The notes under the pieces: generated by a model
Database searches by the model: none
Seen by the model: the letters and a program-made list of their open reading frames with translations, nothing else
Told to the model about the DNA's origin: nothing
Made by a program: the position numbers and the translations under genes
DNA from: Deltaproteobacteria bacterium
GTDB taxonomy: Bacteria; Myxococcota_A; Polyangia; DRWM01; JAAZOP01
Direction: 5' to 3'
DNA length: 64,000 bases
Assembly (NCBI GenBank): GCA_016218765.1
Contig: JACRCZ010000019.1
Span: 24,370-88,369 of the forward strand
In this document: positions 1-7,886 of the stretch, one piece after another
Numbering within the stretch: position 1 is the stretch's first letter
How the letters are laid out: every line of letters begins with the position of its first letter

Positions 1-1
1 T

Positions 2-118
2 CTGGAGCGGCTCGACGCCTGCGAGGAGCGGCTGGCGGGGGTGACGCAGGACGGCAACAAGGACCTCTTCGCGGCGCTCGACTCGCACCTGGACCGCGCC
101 GCCGCGGGGGTCGCGTGA
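2..118 (+). CDS. 3' end of an unidentified gene
   Basis: The window opens inside a reading frame that gives 38 residues before a TGA stop. The visible tail is charged and helical in character (many Leu, Glu, Asp, Arg and Ala) and ends in Ala-Gly-Val-Ala. There is too little to assign a family. A gap of about 100 bases with no feature I can name follows before the next gene on the same strand. Confidence 0.55.
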   Translation: MERLDACEERLAGVTQDGNKDLFAALDSHLDRAAAGVA

Positions 119-247
119 ACGCGCCGTGAATCGCCAACAAACCATAAACCTGGTAGGGGAGCCACGTAGCGCCGCGCGCCTGCGCAGCGGGCGTCCCGGC
201 GCGAGTGCTCCCGCGAGGCCATGGCACGGACCGGACGAGCGTTGCCC

Positions 248-1528
248 ATGACCAAACCCGTCGTCGTCGCTCTGGAGATGGGCTACGGGCACCTGCGCGC
301 GGCGGCGCCGCTGGCGGAGGCGTTGGGGACGGAGCTGCTGCACGCGGATCGGCCGCCGCTGGCGGACGAGGCGGAGCGGCGGCGGTGGGCGCGGACGCGG
401 ACGGCGTACGAGCGGATCTCGCGGGCCTCGCAGGTGCCGTTCGCGGGGGCGCCGCTGCGTGCGCTGCTGGACACGATGACAGCAATCCCGCCGCTCTATC
501 CGTTCCGGGATCTGTCGGCGCCGACCTACGCGACGTACGCGCTCGACCGGATGATCACGAGCGGGCGTCTGGGCCGGACGCTGGCCGAGCATTTGCGGAA
601 GACGGGGGCGCCGCTGCTCACCACGTTCTATTCCACGGCGGTCGCGGCCGACCGTCTGGGGATTTCGCCGGTGTGGTGCGTGGTGACGGACACGGACATC
701 AACCGCATCTGGGTGCCGGTGGACCCGCGAGCGAGCCGGATCGTGTACTTGACGCCGGCGTACCGGGTGGACCGGCGGTTGCGGTCGTACGGCGTGCCGG
801 CGGAGCGGATCCGTTTCACGGGGTTCCCGTTGCCGCCCGCACTGTTGGGCGGGCCGGAGCTGCCGACGCTGCGGCGCAATCTTGCCGCGCGGCTCGTGCG
901 GTTGGACCCGTCGGGCTCCTTCCGTCGCCGTGCGGCGCCGGAGATCGCCCGGGTCTTGGGTTCGCTTCCCGATTCGGAGGAAGGTCGTGCGCCGCTCATC
1001 GTTTTCGCGGTGGGCGGGGCGGGTGCGCAGTCCGAGCTGCCGCGGTCGTTCCTGCCGGAGTTCAAGCAGCCGGTGCTCGAGGGGCGGGTGCGCTTGACCC
1101 TCGTTGCGGGGGTGCGGGCGGAGGTCGAGGCGGGATTCCGCGAGTGTTTACGCGACACGGGGCTGGATGGCGCGGTCGGGTCGGGGATCGAGATCGTGCG
1201 GGAGCCGACGATGGAGGCGTACCTGCGCCGGATGGACGGGGTGTTGGCCGAAGCCGACGTCCTGTGGACCAAGCCCAGCGAGATGGTGTTCTACGCGGCG
1301 TTGGGTCTGCCGTTGGTGCTCTCCTGGCCTGTCGGGGTGCATGAGCGTTACAACCGCCGTTGGGTGGAGGAGCACGGAGCCGGCCTGCGTCAGCGGGACC
1401 CCCGTTCCGTTGCCGCGCACCTCGCCGAGTGGCTTTCCGACGGCACGCTGGCCGCGGCGGCCTGGTCGGGTTTCACGCGCCTGCCGCATTCGGGGTTGTA
1501 TGGGATCCTGGAGGCGGTGGGGGCGTGA
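248..1528 (+). CDS. GT-B fold glycosyltransferase, MGDG-synthase-like
   Basis: A 426-residue cytosolic protein with the two Rossmann-like halves of a GT-B glycosyltransferase. The N-terminus carries a beta strand followed by MGYGHLRAA, which resembles the Gly-His loop of monogalactosyldiacylglycerol synthase and MurG-type enzymes. The C-terminal half has LWTKPSEM followed by ALGLPLVLSWPVG and HERYN, matching the nucleotide-sugar binding region of those families. The likely reaction is transfer of a sugar from a nucleotide donor, perhaps to a lipid, but neither donor nor acceptor can be read from the sequence. I chose the ATG at 248; an in-frame ATG at 221 would add nine residues that do not look like part of the fold. 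No operon partner is evident. Family assignment is moderate and substrate is unknown. Confidence 0.65.
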   Translation: MTKPVVVALEMGYGHLRAAAPLAEALGTELLHADRPPLADEAERRRWARTRTAYERISRASQVPFAGAPLRALLDTMTAIPPLYPFRDLSAPTYATYALDRMITSGRLGRTLAEHLRKTGAPLLTTFYSTAVAADRLGISPVWCVVTDTDINRIWVPVDPRASRIVYLTPAYRVDRRLRSYGVPAERIRFTGFPLPPALLGGPELPTLRRNLAARLVRLDPSGSFRRRAAPEIARVLGSLPDSEEGRAPLIVFAVGGAGAQSELPRSFLPEFKQPVLEGRVRLTLVAGVRAEVEAGFRECLRDTGLDGAVGSGIEIVREPTMEAYLRRMDGVLAEADVLWTKPSEMVFYAALGLPLVLSWPVGVHERYNRRWVEEHGAGLRQRDPRSVAAHLAEWLSDGTLAAAAWSGFTRLPHSGLYGILEAVGA

Positions 1529-1560
1529 TGGTGACCCCGAGACTTCGCGTCCCTGGTCCG

Positions 1561-1608
1561 CCTCGCCCCTTTGCGTCCTTTGCGATTCTTGGCGTCCTTT
1601 GCGCGAAC
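1561..1608 (-). repeat. TTCGCGCAAAG-type short tandem repeat array
   Basis: On the minus strand this begins TTCGCGCAAAGGACGC and continues as imperfect 9-bp units of the type CGCAAAGGA. It fills most of the gap between two convergent genes. A second copy with the same anchor lies at 58681-58720, and a GCAGAG variant occurs at 52664-52696 and 55927-55963. Confidence 0.75.
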
Positions 1609-1643
1609 TCCGGAAGCCGGCGCTCGAAGCTCGCGACCTTCAC

Positions 1644-2999
1644 CTACGGCGGGATCGTGTCGCACATCCTGCGGTAGCCGTCGACGAGCTCCGCGCGAAG
1701 GGCGGGGTCGTCGGGCAGCGCTTCCAGCGCGGCCTCGGTGGCGAAGGCCGAGATGCCTTTCGACGGCAGCTCGCGGCAACGGCGCCGAACGTCGGCCAGG
1801 CCGGCACAGACCTCTCCCAGCAGCGCGCCCAGCTCCCCGGGCGCGACCGGGGTCACGGGCTCGGGAATGCCGAGCCGCCGCCATTTCTGCAATGCCTCGT
1901 CCTTCCGGCCCGCGTCCCACTCCCGGCAGACGGCGTCCAGGCCGACGTAGTACTCCCGGATCTGCGCCTCGACCTCGACGGCCGAAACCGGCGTCGCGGT
2001 GTCCTCGAAGACCACCCAATCGGGCGGCTCCGTGAGCGGGTGAACGGCAAGGAAGACGCAGGCTCCCGCAGCGAACGTTCCGGCGAGGTCGAACGCGAGG
2101 CCGACGCCGCGCAGGCGCTCGGGGAACGCCGCGCGCGCGGGGACGAGCAGGCCGAGCGCCGCGCCGGCGACGAACCCGCCCGCGTGCGCGCCGTTGTCGG
2201 CGTGGATGAGGAACCCGAAGCCCATCGTGTACAGGGCCCAGACGAGCATGCGGTTGCGGAGCTCGCGTCCCTGTCCGGTGCCGCTGCGGTGTCCCCAGCC
2301 GGCGACCGCGCCGATGAGACCCATGAGGCCGCCCGAGGCGCCGGCGGAGACCGCGTCGAGCCCGAACAGCTCGCTGACCACGTTCCCGGCGACGCCGGTG
2401 ACGACGAAGAACAGCAGCATGCGCAGCCGCCCGAAGACCTCCTCGGCCGCCGGCCCGATCTGCGACAGCGCGATCAGGTTGAACAGGATGTGCCACGCCC
2501 CGACGTGGAGGAAGATCGACGTCCCCAGGCGCCACCACTCCCCCGCCTCCACCAGGGGAGGCCAGTGCGCGCCGAAGCGCACGAGCGTCTCGATCCGGAA
2601 CGACTGCAGGATGCTGCCGCCGTCGGCCAGCATCAGCCGCAGGTGGACCGCGAGCAGCGCGATGGCCAGCAGCGCGCTCAGCGAGACGACCTCGGGCAGG
2701 ACCAGCCCGGCGCGCCGGACCAGCCGCGAGCCACGGGACGGGAGTTTGGCGCCGCAGCCCGCGCACGTGCGCTCGGCGCCGTCCGAAAGCCGCCCGCAGG
2801 CGGGGCAGGCCTGCTGCGGCCGCGCGGCCAGCTCCGTGCGCGTCTGGAGGTCCTCGCGCCGCCGGCGCCACCGGTCGCGCCACATCTCGAGCTTCCAGCG
2901 CACGCGGATCGGGTTGAGGCCCAGCCAGCGGGCGACGGCGGTCACGCTGTCGATCCAGTCCCGGTCGTCGTCCGGCCGGCGGTCGTGCTCGTCGCTCAT
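1644..2999 (-). CDS. rhomboid family intramembrane serine protease with N-terminal zinc ribbon
   Basis: A 451-residue membrane protein. Residues 65-82 hold CPACG and CAGCG, a four-Cys zinc ribbon placed on the cytosolic side before the membrane domain. Residues 100-300 form six or more hydrophobic helices with rhomboid hallmarks: HVGAWHILFN at about 165-174, GASGGLMG with the nucleophile at Ser222, and NGAHAGG with the catalytic His at 272. Rhomboids cleave substrate helices within the membrane. The last ~120 residues are soluble and of unknown function. The gene is the last of three read leftward, after corA and a small membrane protein gene; the start ATG at 2999 lies 28 bases beyond the corA stop, so co-transcription is likely. 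The substrate is unknown. Confidence 0.85.
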   Translation of the reverse strand: MSDEHDRRPDDDRDWIDSVTAVARWLGLNPIRVRWKLEMWRDRWRRRREDLQTRTELAARPQQACPACGRLSDGAERTCAGCGAKLPSRGSRLVRRAGLVLPEVVSLSALLAIALLAVHLRLMLADGGSILQSFRIETLVRFGAHWPPLVEAGEWWRLGTSIFLHVGAWHILFNLIALSQIGPAAEEVFGRLRMLLFFVVTGVAGNVVSELFGLDAVSAGASGGLMGLIGAVAGWGHRSGTGQGRELRNRMLVWALYTMGFGFLIHADNGAHAGGFVAGAALGLLVPARAAFPERLRGVGLAFDLAGTFAAGACVFLAVHPLTEPPDWVVFEDTATPVSAVEVEAQIREYYVGLDAVCREWDAGRKDEALQKWRRLGIPEPVTPVAPGELGALLGEVCAGLADVRRRCRELPSKGISAFATEAALEALPDDPALRAELVDGYRRMCDTIPP

Positions 3000-3027
3000 G
3001 GCGGCGCCGCTCCGGGTCCGCGCGGGC

Positions 3028-4017
3028 TCACAGCCATTTGCGCACGCGGAAGTAGACGACGAGGGCGACGCCGACCGCGGCCATGAGTCCCAGGGCGAAG
3101 AGGTAGCCGTAGGGCCAGCCCAGCTCCGGCATGTTCCCGGGCGCGGAGCGATCGAAGTTCATGCCGTAGACGCCGGCGATGCAGGTCATCGGCATCATGA
3201 TCGTGGCGATGACCGTCAGGAACTTCATCACCTCGTTCAGGCGGTTGGACGCGGTGGAGAGGTACGCGTCGAGCACGCCGCCCAGCAGGTCGCGGTAGGA
3301 CTCGGCGAGGTCGGCGACGCGCGCCAGGTGGTCGTGGACGTTGCGGAAGTAGGGCTGGATGTCCTCGGGCACGATGTCCAGGTCGTCGCGGTAGAGGGCG
3401 GTCAGGATCTCCTTGTGGCGCGCCGAGGCGCGGCGGATGCGCTGCAGCGAGCGCTTGAGGGTCAGGATGGCCTCGAGGTCCGCGCGCGCCGGCTTCCCGA
3501 TGACGCGGTCCTCCAGCTTCTCCACCTCGTCGTCGATCGCGTCCATCACCGGGAGGTACGCATCGACGAGCCGGTCCAGGAGGTCGTGGAGCAGGAACCA
3601 CGGTCCCCGGGCGAAGTGGCGACCGTTGCGCAGCAAGGTCTCGCGCATCAGCCGCACGCAGTCGACCGGCTCCTCGTGGTACGTGAGCAGGAAGCGCGGG
3701 CCGACGACGACGTCCATCTCCTCCGTGTCGAACAGCTCGGCATGCGCCGCCTTCGGCGCCCGCGCCTCGTGCACCGTGAGCAGGAGGTAGTCGTCGAAGT
3801 CCTGCAGCCGGGCGCTGGAGGACGGCTCGCGGCACGTCTCGAGCACCAGCGGGTGCAGCTTCATCGGCTCGGCCAGGAGCGCCGTCTCCTCCGCGGTCGG
3901 GGCCTCGAAATCCAGCCACATCCACGCCGTCTCGTCCGCGAGCAGCGCCGCCAGGTCCTCGCGCGCGGCCTCGCGACATGTCCCGTTGGGACGACGGTAG
4001 ACGTAGATCCGCAGCAT
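3028..4017 (-). CDS. corA: CorA-type divalent cation transporter
   Basis: A 329-residue protein typical of CorA in length. The N-terminal ~265 residues form the alpha/beta cytoplasmic domain and long stalk helix. Two C-terminal transmembrane helices follow, the first ending in YGMNF, the GMN selectivity signature that is near-invariant in CorA magnesium/cobalt channels. The protein would form pentamers in the inner membrane and import Mg2+ (Co2+ or Ni2+ also possible). I chose the ATG at 4017 rather than a longer in-frame extension because the protein then starts with a normal CorA beta strand and lies 11 bases after the stop of the upstream membrane protein gene. It is probably co-transcribed with that gene and with the downstream rhomboid gene. 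Confidence 0.93.
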   Translation of the reverse strand: MLRIYVYRRPNGTCREAAREDLAALLADETAWMWLDFEAPTAEETALLAEPMKLHPLVLETCREPSSSARLQDFDDYLLLTVHEARAPKAAHAELFDTEEMDVVVGPRFLLTYHEEPVDCVRLMRETLLRNGRHFARGPWFLLHDLLDRLVDAYLPVMDAIDDEVEKLEDRVIGKPARADLEAILTLKRSLQRIRRASARHKEILTALYRDDLDIVPEDIQPYFRNVHDHLARVADLAESYRDLLGGVLDAYLSTASNRLNEVMKFLTVIATIMMPMTCIAGVYGMNFDRSAPGNMPELGWPYGYLFALGLMAAVGVALVVYFRVRKWL

Positions 4018-4028
4018 GGCTCCACCCC

Positions 4029-4520
4029 TCAGTGCTTCGTCCCGGGCCCGGGCCCGGTCCCCACCAACGCGTCGATGGCGCCCCAGTCGACGTCCGGAAA
4101 CCGCTCGCGCAGCCGGTCCCGATCCGCCGCATCGAGCGAGCGCCAGCGCTCCACCAGCGAGCGCCGGGTCTCGTCCTGCTGCCGGACGAGGTCGTCGCGC
4201 AGCCGCTCGTGGTGCCGCGCCAGCGCCAGCGCGAGCAGCTTGCCGGACAGGACGAAGCCGAGGACGAACTCGGCGACCAGCAGTGCCGGGATGCCGATCA
4301 GCGCGTATTCCATCGGCGCCAGGAGGAGGAGCGCACCGGTGGCGAAGACGGCGAGGATCGCGGCGGCGAGCACGAAGAACACCCGCCAGCGCAGCGTGCG
4401 GAAGATCCCCTGCATCGAGTCGCGATCCAGCGTCCCGCCCGGCTCGTCGCGCGGACCGCCGCCCGCAAGCCCCGCCGCAAGCGTTCCAACGGTGTCTGTC
4501 GGCCTGGTCGGTTCCGCCAT
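4029..4520 (-). CDS. small two-helix membrane protein upstream of corA
   Basis: A 163-residue protein with a Pro/Gly-rich N-terminus, two hydrophobic helices (about residues 48-68 and 72-95) and a charged, probably helical tail rich in Arg, Asp and Gln. It ends in a Gly-Pro repeat. No family is recognised. It is immediately upstream of corA in the same direction, so it may be a CorA accessory or a membrane-stress protein, but that rests on position only. Confidence 0.6.
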   Translation of the reverse strand: MAEPTRPTDTVGTLAAGLAGGGPRDEPGGTLDRDSMQGIFRTLRWRVFFVLAAAILAVFATGALLLLAPMEYALIGIPALLVAEFVLGFVLSGKLLALALARHHERLRDDLVRQQDETRRSLVERWRSLDAADRDRLRERFPDVDWGAIDALVGTGPGPGTKH

Positions 4521-4662
4521 CGGGGCCGGAGTCTAGCGTGCGTGCCCGGGGTGTCAAAGAGGGGAGTTGGTGGGTCGATCGGGACGAGTTCTTGGTGGGA
4601 CGTTCGGGTCAAGTTGTTGGTCCGGACGTGTGGGCTTCGATTGTCGGGGCGGGTGAGCTAGG

Positions 4663-6213
4663 GTGAGCGGCGTGAGACGAACGGTCCTTGTCCTGGCTGT
4701 CCTCTGGATCGCGTGCGGCGAGCGCGGGGAGCGGTCCGGCGGGGCGGGACCGGGTCCGAGGGACCTGGGCAGCGAGTTCGAGCCCGGGTACCGGGACGTT
4801 CCGACCGAGTGGGTCGGACCGATGACCGTCGACGTCCCTGCCGGTCCGGACGCCGGGAACCCGCGACCGCCGGCCGCCGACCGCCGACCGCCGACCGCCG
4901 ACCAGCAACTCCCTGCCTGTCCCGACCAGCCACCAGCCACGGGCGACGAACGACCAGCCCTGCGGGACGCCGCGGTCGAGCCGGACTGGAGCTGGGAGCG
5001 CAAGGCGCGGCGGGTCATCGACCGCACGACGCTGGCGGCGGCCGTCCGCAAGGTCCCGTTCGAGCTGCCCGAGGGGTTTGCGGTGTACGCGGCGCGCGTC
5101 GCCGAGGGCGTGGGCGGACCGGCGTACGTCCTGTACCAGGCGGGCGCCGGAGCGTTCACGCAGGAGTTCTGGCCGGCCTCGACGGTGAAGGTCCTCGCCG
5201 CGCTCGCCGCGCTCGACTTCGTGCACTCGCTGGGCTTCACCGGCGCCGCGCAGGTGGCGTTCGACTCCGGCGCGACGGACACGCTGCGCGCGATCATCGA
5301 CCGCGCGATCCGCGTCTCCTCCAACGAGGACTACGACCTCACCGTCCTGGTCGCGGGCCTTGACCGGCTGAACGAGGAATTCCTGACGGCGGAGCGGGGT
5401 TTTCCCACGACGGTGCTGGAGCGTTCGTACGGCGGCGGCAGCGTGCGCAGGTCGCCCGGGCTGACGTTGACGGAGGGGGCGCGCACGGAGCGGGTGGAGG
5501 CAAGGCGGGGGCGGGCGAGCTACGGCTGCGCCGACAACGGCAACTGCGCGGACCTGTTCGAGCTGACCGAGGCGATCCGGCGGGTGGTGTTGCGGTCGGA
5601 GATCCCCGAGGCCGAGCGGTTCGGGCTGGACGCGGCGGACCTGGCGGCGCTCGACGAGGCCTTGTGCAACGCCGACTCGTCGTATTTCCTGGACGGTGCG
5701 CGGGCGGCCTTCGGCGTGGAGCCACGGATCTGCCACAAGACCGGCTCGTCGCGGGAGGACGAGGCGCTGGACCACGGCCTGATCGAGGACCCGGCGACGG
5801 GCGCTCGCTACCTCCTCGCCGCCGTGATCCCCGGCGAGGGCGACATTCCGGAGGCCCGGGAACGGCTGGCGACGCTGGCCGAGCAGGTACTGCGGGCGCT
5901 AGCGAAGCAGCAAGACGGGCTGGTGCTGCAGCCCGACGCCGGCGTGCCGCTCGTCGTGCAGGCGGACCCCGCGGAGGGCGGACGCGGGCGGCGCGGGGGC
6001 CGCTGGGTGCTGACGATCGAGGCGGCGTGCGCCGACGAGGTCGCGGTGTGGGTCGACGGGCGCGCGGTCGAGGCGGCTCCGGCCGGGGAGGCGCGGTTCA
6101 CGGCCGAGGCGCGGGGGACGCGCGGAGGCGACCACCTGCTGATCGTACTGGCCTCGCGCGAGGGGACGCCGATCGGGTACCGTTCGTTGCGCGCACGATT
6201 CGGGTCTCCTTGA
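4663..6213 (+). CDS. lipoprotein with class A beta-lactamase/transpeptidase-like serine hydrolase fold
   Basis: A 516-residue exported protein. The N-terminus (VLVLAVLWIAC) is a lipoprotein signal with the lipidated Cys near residue 18. A Pro/Arg/Asp-rich linker of ~85 residues is partly encoded by a 7-bp tandem repeat. The catalytic domain (about 115-400) shows the three serine-hydrolase motifs in order and normal spacing: STVK at 173-176 (nucleophile and general base), SSN at 219-221, and KTG at 359-361. This is the arrangement of class A beta-lactamases and low-molecular-weight penicillin-binding proteins. The last ~110 residues form a separate beta-rich domain. It may act on peptidoglycan or a beta-lactam; which one is not decidable here, and the non-canonical surroundings argue against a classical resistance enzyme. 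GTG at 4672 is an alternative start. Confidence 0.7.
   Translation: MSGVRRTVLVLAVLWIACGERGERSGGAGPGPRDLGSEFEPGYRDVPTEWVGPMTVDVPAGPDAGNPRPPAADRRPPTADQQLPACPDQPPATGDERPALRDAAVEPDWSWERKARRVIDRTTLAAAVRKVPFELPEGFAVYAARVAEGVGGPAYVLYQAGAGAFTQEFWPASTVKVLAALAALDFVHSLGFTGAAQVAFDSGATDTLRAIIDRAIRVSSNEDYDLTVLVAGLDRLNEEFLTAERGFPTTVLERSYGGGSVRRSPGLTLTEGARTERVEARRGRASYGCADNGNCADLFELTEAIRRVVLRSEIPEAERFGLDAADLAALDEALCNADSSYFLDGARAAFGVEPRICHKTGSSREDEALDHGLIEDPATGARYLLAAVIPGEGDIPEARERLATLAEQVLRALAKQQDGLVLQPDAGVPLVVQADPAEGGRGRRGGRWVLTIEAACADEVAVWVDGRAVEAAPAGEARFTAEARGTRGGDHLLIVLASREGTPIGYRSLRARFGSP
4866..4900 (+). repeat. 7-bp tandem repeat inside a coding sequence
   Basis: Five consecutive 7-bp units of the form (A/G)CCGCCG lie inside the linker of the serine-hydrolase lipoprotein gene. 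Because 7 is not a multiple of 3, the encoded peptide cycles through three frames of the unit. The next ~60 bases carry further degenerate ACCAGCC-type units like those in the intergenic array at 49924-50089. Confidence 0.8.
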
Positions 6214-6285
6214 CGCAGCGCGTCACGCGGTGTACGCGTCATCGGGGGTCGGGGCGGGACACGCGGGGGAGCGGAGGCGGAAGCC

Positions 6286-7809
6286 ATGGACCGGGAGAAG
6301 ATCGCGTTCGCGGCGATGAAGCCGATCGACATGGCGCTGGGGGCGGTGATCGCGACGGCCAAGGCGACGGGGACGTTCGAGCCGTTCGGGGAGCGGTTCT
6401 ACGGCGTGGCGCGCAAGGTCCTGAACGACATGTACACGAAGAACAACGCCCTGGCGGCCGAGGGGCTGGAGCTCGTGCCGGCCTCGGGCGGCGTGGTCTT
6501 CGCGTCGAACCACCAGAGCTGGAACGACGTGCAGGTCATCGGCGCGACATGTCCGCGCCGGCTGCGGTTCCTGGCCAAGTCCGAGTTCGAGACCTGGCCG
6601 ATCCTGCGGCACCTCATCGCCCTGTCCGACTCGCCGTTCATCCGGCGCGGGGGCGATTCCGAGGGGATGGCGAACGCGATCCACTCGTTGCGCGAGGGCA
6701 AGGCGCTGATGATCTTCCCGGAGGGGACGATCCCCGGGGAGGAGGACATCGGACGGCACGAGGTCGAGCCGGAGACGGGGTTGTTGCGCGGGCACACGGG
6801 GGCGGTGCGACTGGCGATCGAGGCGCGGGTGCCGATCGTGCCCATCGGGGTGTCGGGCACCGGGGCGTCGTTCCCACCCGAGGTGTACCCGCGGCTGGAG
6901 ATCCTGGAGACGCCGAAGCCCGTGCCGGTCACGGTGCGCTACGGCCGCCCGATGTCGTTCGCCGCGCTTCACGGCAAGGCGGTCTCGGGCGAGGACCTGC
7001 GCCGCCACACGCGCGACCTGATGCTCGCCATCTCCGGCCTCGTCGATCACTCGCGCAACTACGTGCCGCTCCGGGTGCCGATCCCGCCGCTGCCCAAGGT
7101 GAAGAAGCTCGGCGTCCTGCTCCTGCACGGGTTCACGTCGAGCGTCCGCACCGTCGATGGCATGGTGCCGCTGCTGCAGCAGTCGCGCCTGCCCTTCCGG
7201 ATGCCGGTGCTGCGCGGTCACGGAACGACGTACACCGACATGGAGGGGGTGACGGCGCAGGACTGGTATGACGACGCCGAGAAGGCGCTGCTCGACCTGG
7301 CCCGGGAGGTCGACAAGGTCGTGGTGGTCGGGCTCTCGATGGGCGGGCTGTTGGCCTTGAACCTCGGCATCCGGCAGCCGGACAAGATCGCCGGCATCGT
7401 GACGTGGGCGGCGGCGCTGCGCTTCCGTGATCCGCTGGCGCCGCTGTCCGGGCAGATGGCGAAGGTGATCAAGAGCTGGCCGGCGCCGGAGGCGTTCAAC
7501 GACCGGAGTCTCAAGGCCTTCTCCGAGAACTACCCCAAGTTCATGACCTCGGCCTTCGTCTCGCTCTTCCGCTATGCGCAGGAGACCGAGCGGCGCCTGC
7601 CGGAGCTGCGCTTGCCGGTCTGCGTCCTGCATTCCAAGGGCGATCAGGTCATTGATCCGCTGGCCGCCAACCTCATCTACCGCGACGTGTCCTCGCCGTG
7701 GCGCGAGATCCACTGGTTCCGAAAGTCCGGGCACGAGATGGGCCAGGACCTGGAGCGCGAGGCGGTCTTCGCCCGGACGATGGAGTTCATCGCGAAGTTC
7801 CGGCCGTAG
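6286..7809 (+). CDS. PlsC-type acyltransferase fused to an alpha/beta hydrolase (monoglyceride-lipase-like)
   Basis: A 507-residue two-domain enzyme. Residues ~55-250 are a 1-acyl-glycerol-3-phosphate acyltransferase (PlsC/LPLAT) domain, with the HX4D motif at His76-Asp81 (NHQSWND) and FPEGT at 144-148. Residues ~272-507 are an alpha/beta hydrolase: LLLHGFTSS at the oxyanion loop, GLSMGG with nucleophile Ser351, an acid in HSKGDQ (Asp453) and the catalytic His483 in KSGHE. The second half looks like bacterial carboxylesterases or monoacylglycerol lipases. One chain could therefore both add and remove acyl groups on a glycerolipid, or remodel lipids. No signal peptide is seen, so action at the inner face of the membrane is likely. 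The Pro-rich joint at 262-272 is clean, and no frameshift or internal stop is present. Confidence 0.85.
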   Translation: MDREKIAFAAMKPIDMALGAVIATAKATGTFEPFGERFYGVARKVLNDMYTKNNALAAEGLELVPASGGVVFASNHQSWNDVQVIGATCPRRLRFLAKSEFETWPILRHLIALSDSPFIRRGGDSEGMANAIHSLREGKALMIFPEGTIPGEEDIGRHEVEPETGLLRGHTGAVRLAIEARVPIVPIGVSGTGASFPPEVYPRLEILETPKPVPVTVRYGRPMSFAALHGKAVSGEDLRRHTRDLMLAISGLVDHSRNYVPLRVPIPPLPKVKKLGVLLLHGFTSSVRTVDGMVPLLQQSRLPFRMPVLRGHGTTYTDMEGVTAQDWYDDAEKALLDLAREVDKVVVVGLSMGGLLALNLGIRQPDKIAGIVTWAAALRFRDPLAPLSGQMAKVIKSWPAPEAFNDRSLKAFSENYPKFMTSAFVSLFRYAQETERRLPELRLPVCVLHSKGDQVIDPLAANLIYRDVSSPWREIHWFRKSGHEMGQDLEREAVFARTMEFIAKFRP

Positions 7810-7824
7810 GGGTGCAGGAAGAAA

Positions 7825-7854
7825 CCACAGATGGACACAGATGGACACGGATGG
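7825..7854 (+). repeat. ACACAGATGG 10-bp tandem repeat
   Basis: Three head-to-tail 10-bp units: CCACAGATGG, ACACAGATGG, ACACGGATGG. They sit between the acyltransferase-hydrolase gene and the DUF2804 gene. An equivalent three-unit array is at 43006-43035 in the same orientation. Confidence 0.85.
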
Positions 7855-7886
7855 GGAGGAAGGGCGGGGACGGGGGGGCGGGGGTG

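Noticed and set aside
1104..4536. Long plus-strand open frames opposite the rhomboid and corA genes
   Set aside because: They are Arg/Pro/Ala-rich shadows of the minus-strand genes, with no domain, start signal or codon-position bias.
4663..6213. Antibiotic-resistance beta-lactamase
   Set aside because: STVK, SSN and KTG motifs are present, but the lipid anchor, long linker and extra C-terminal domain fit a peptidoglycan-active or unknown serine hydrolase just as well, so resistance was not claimed.
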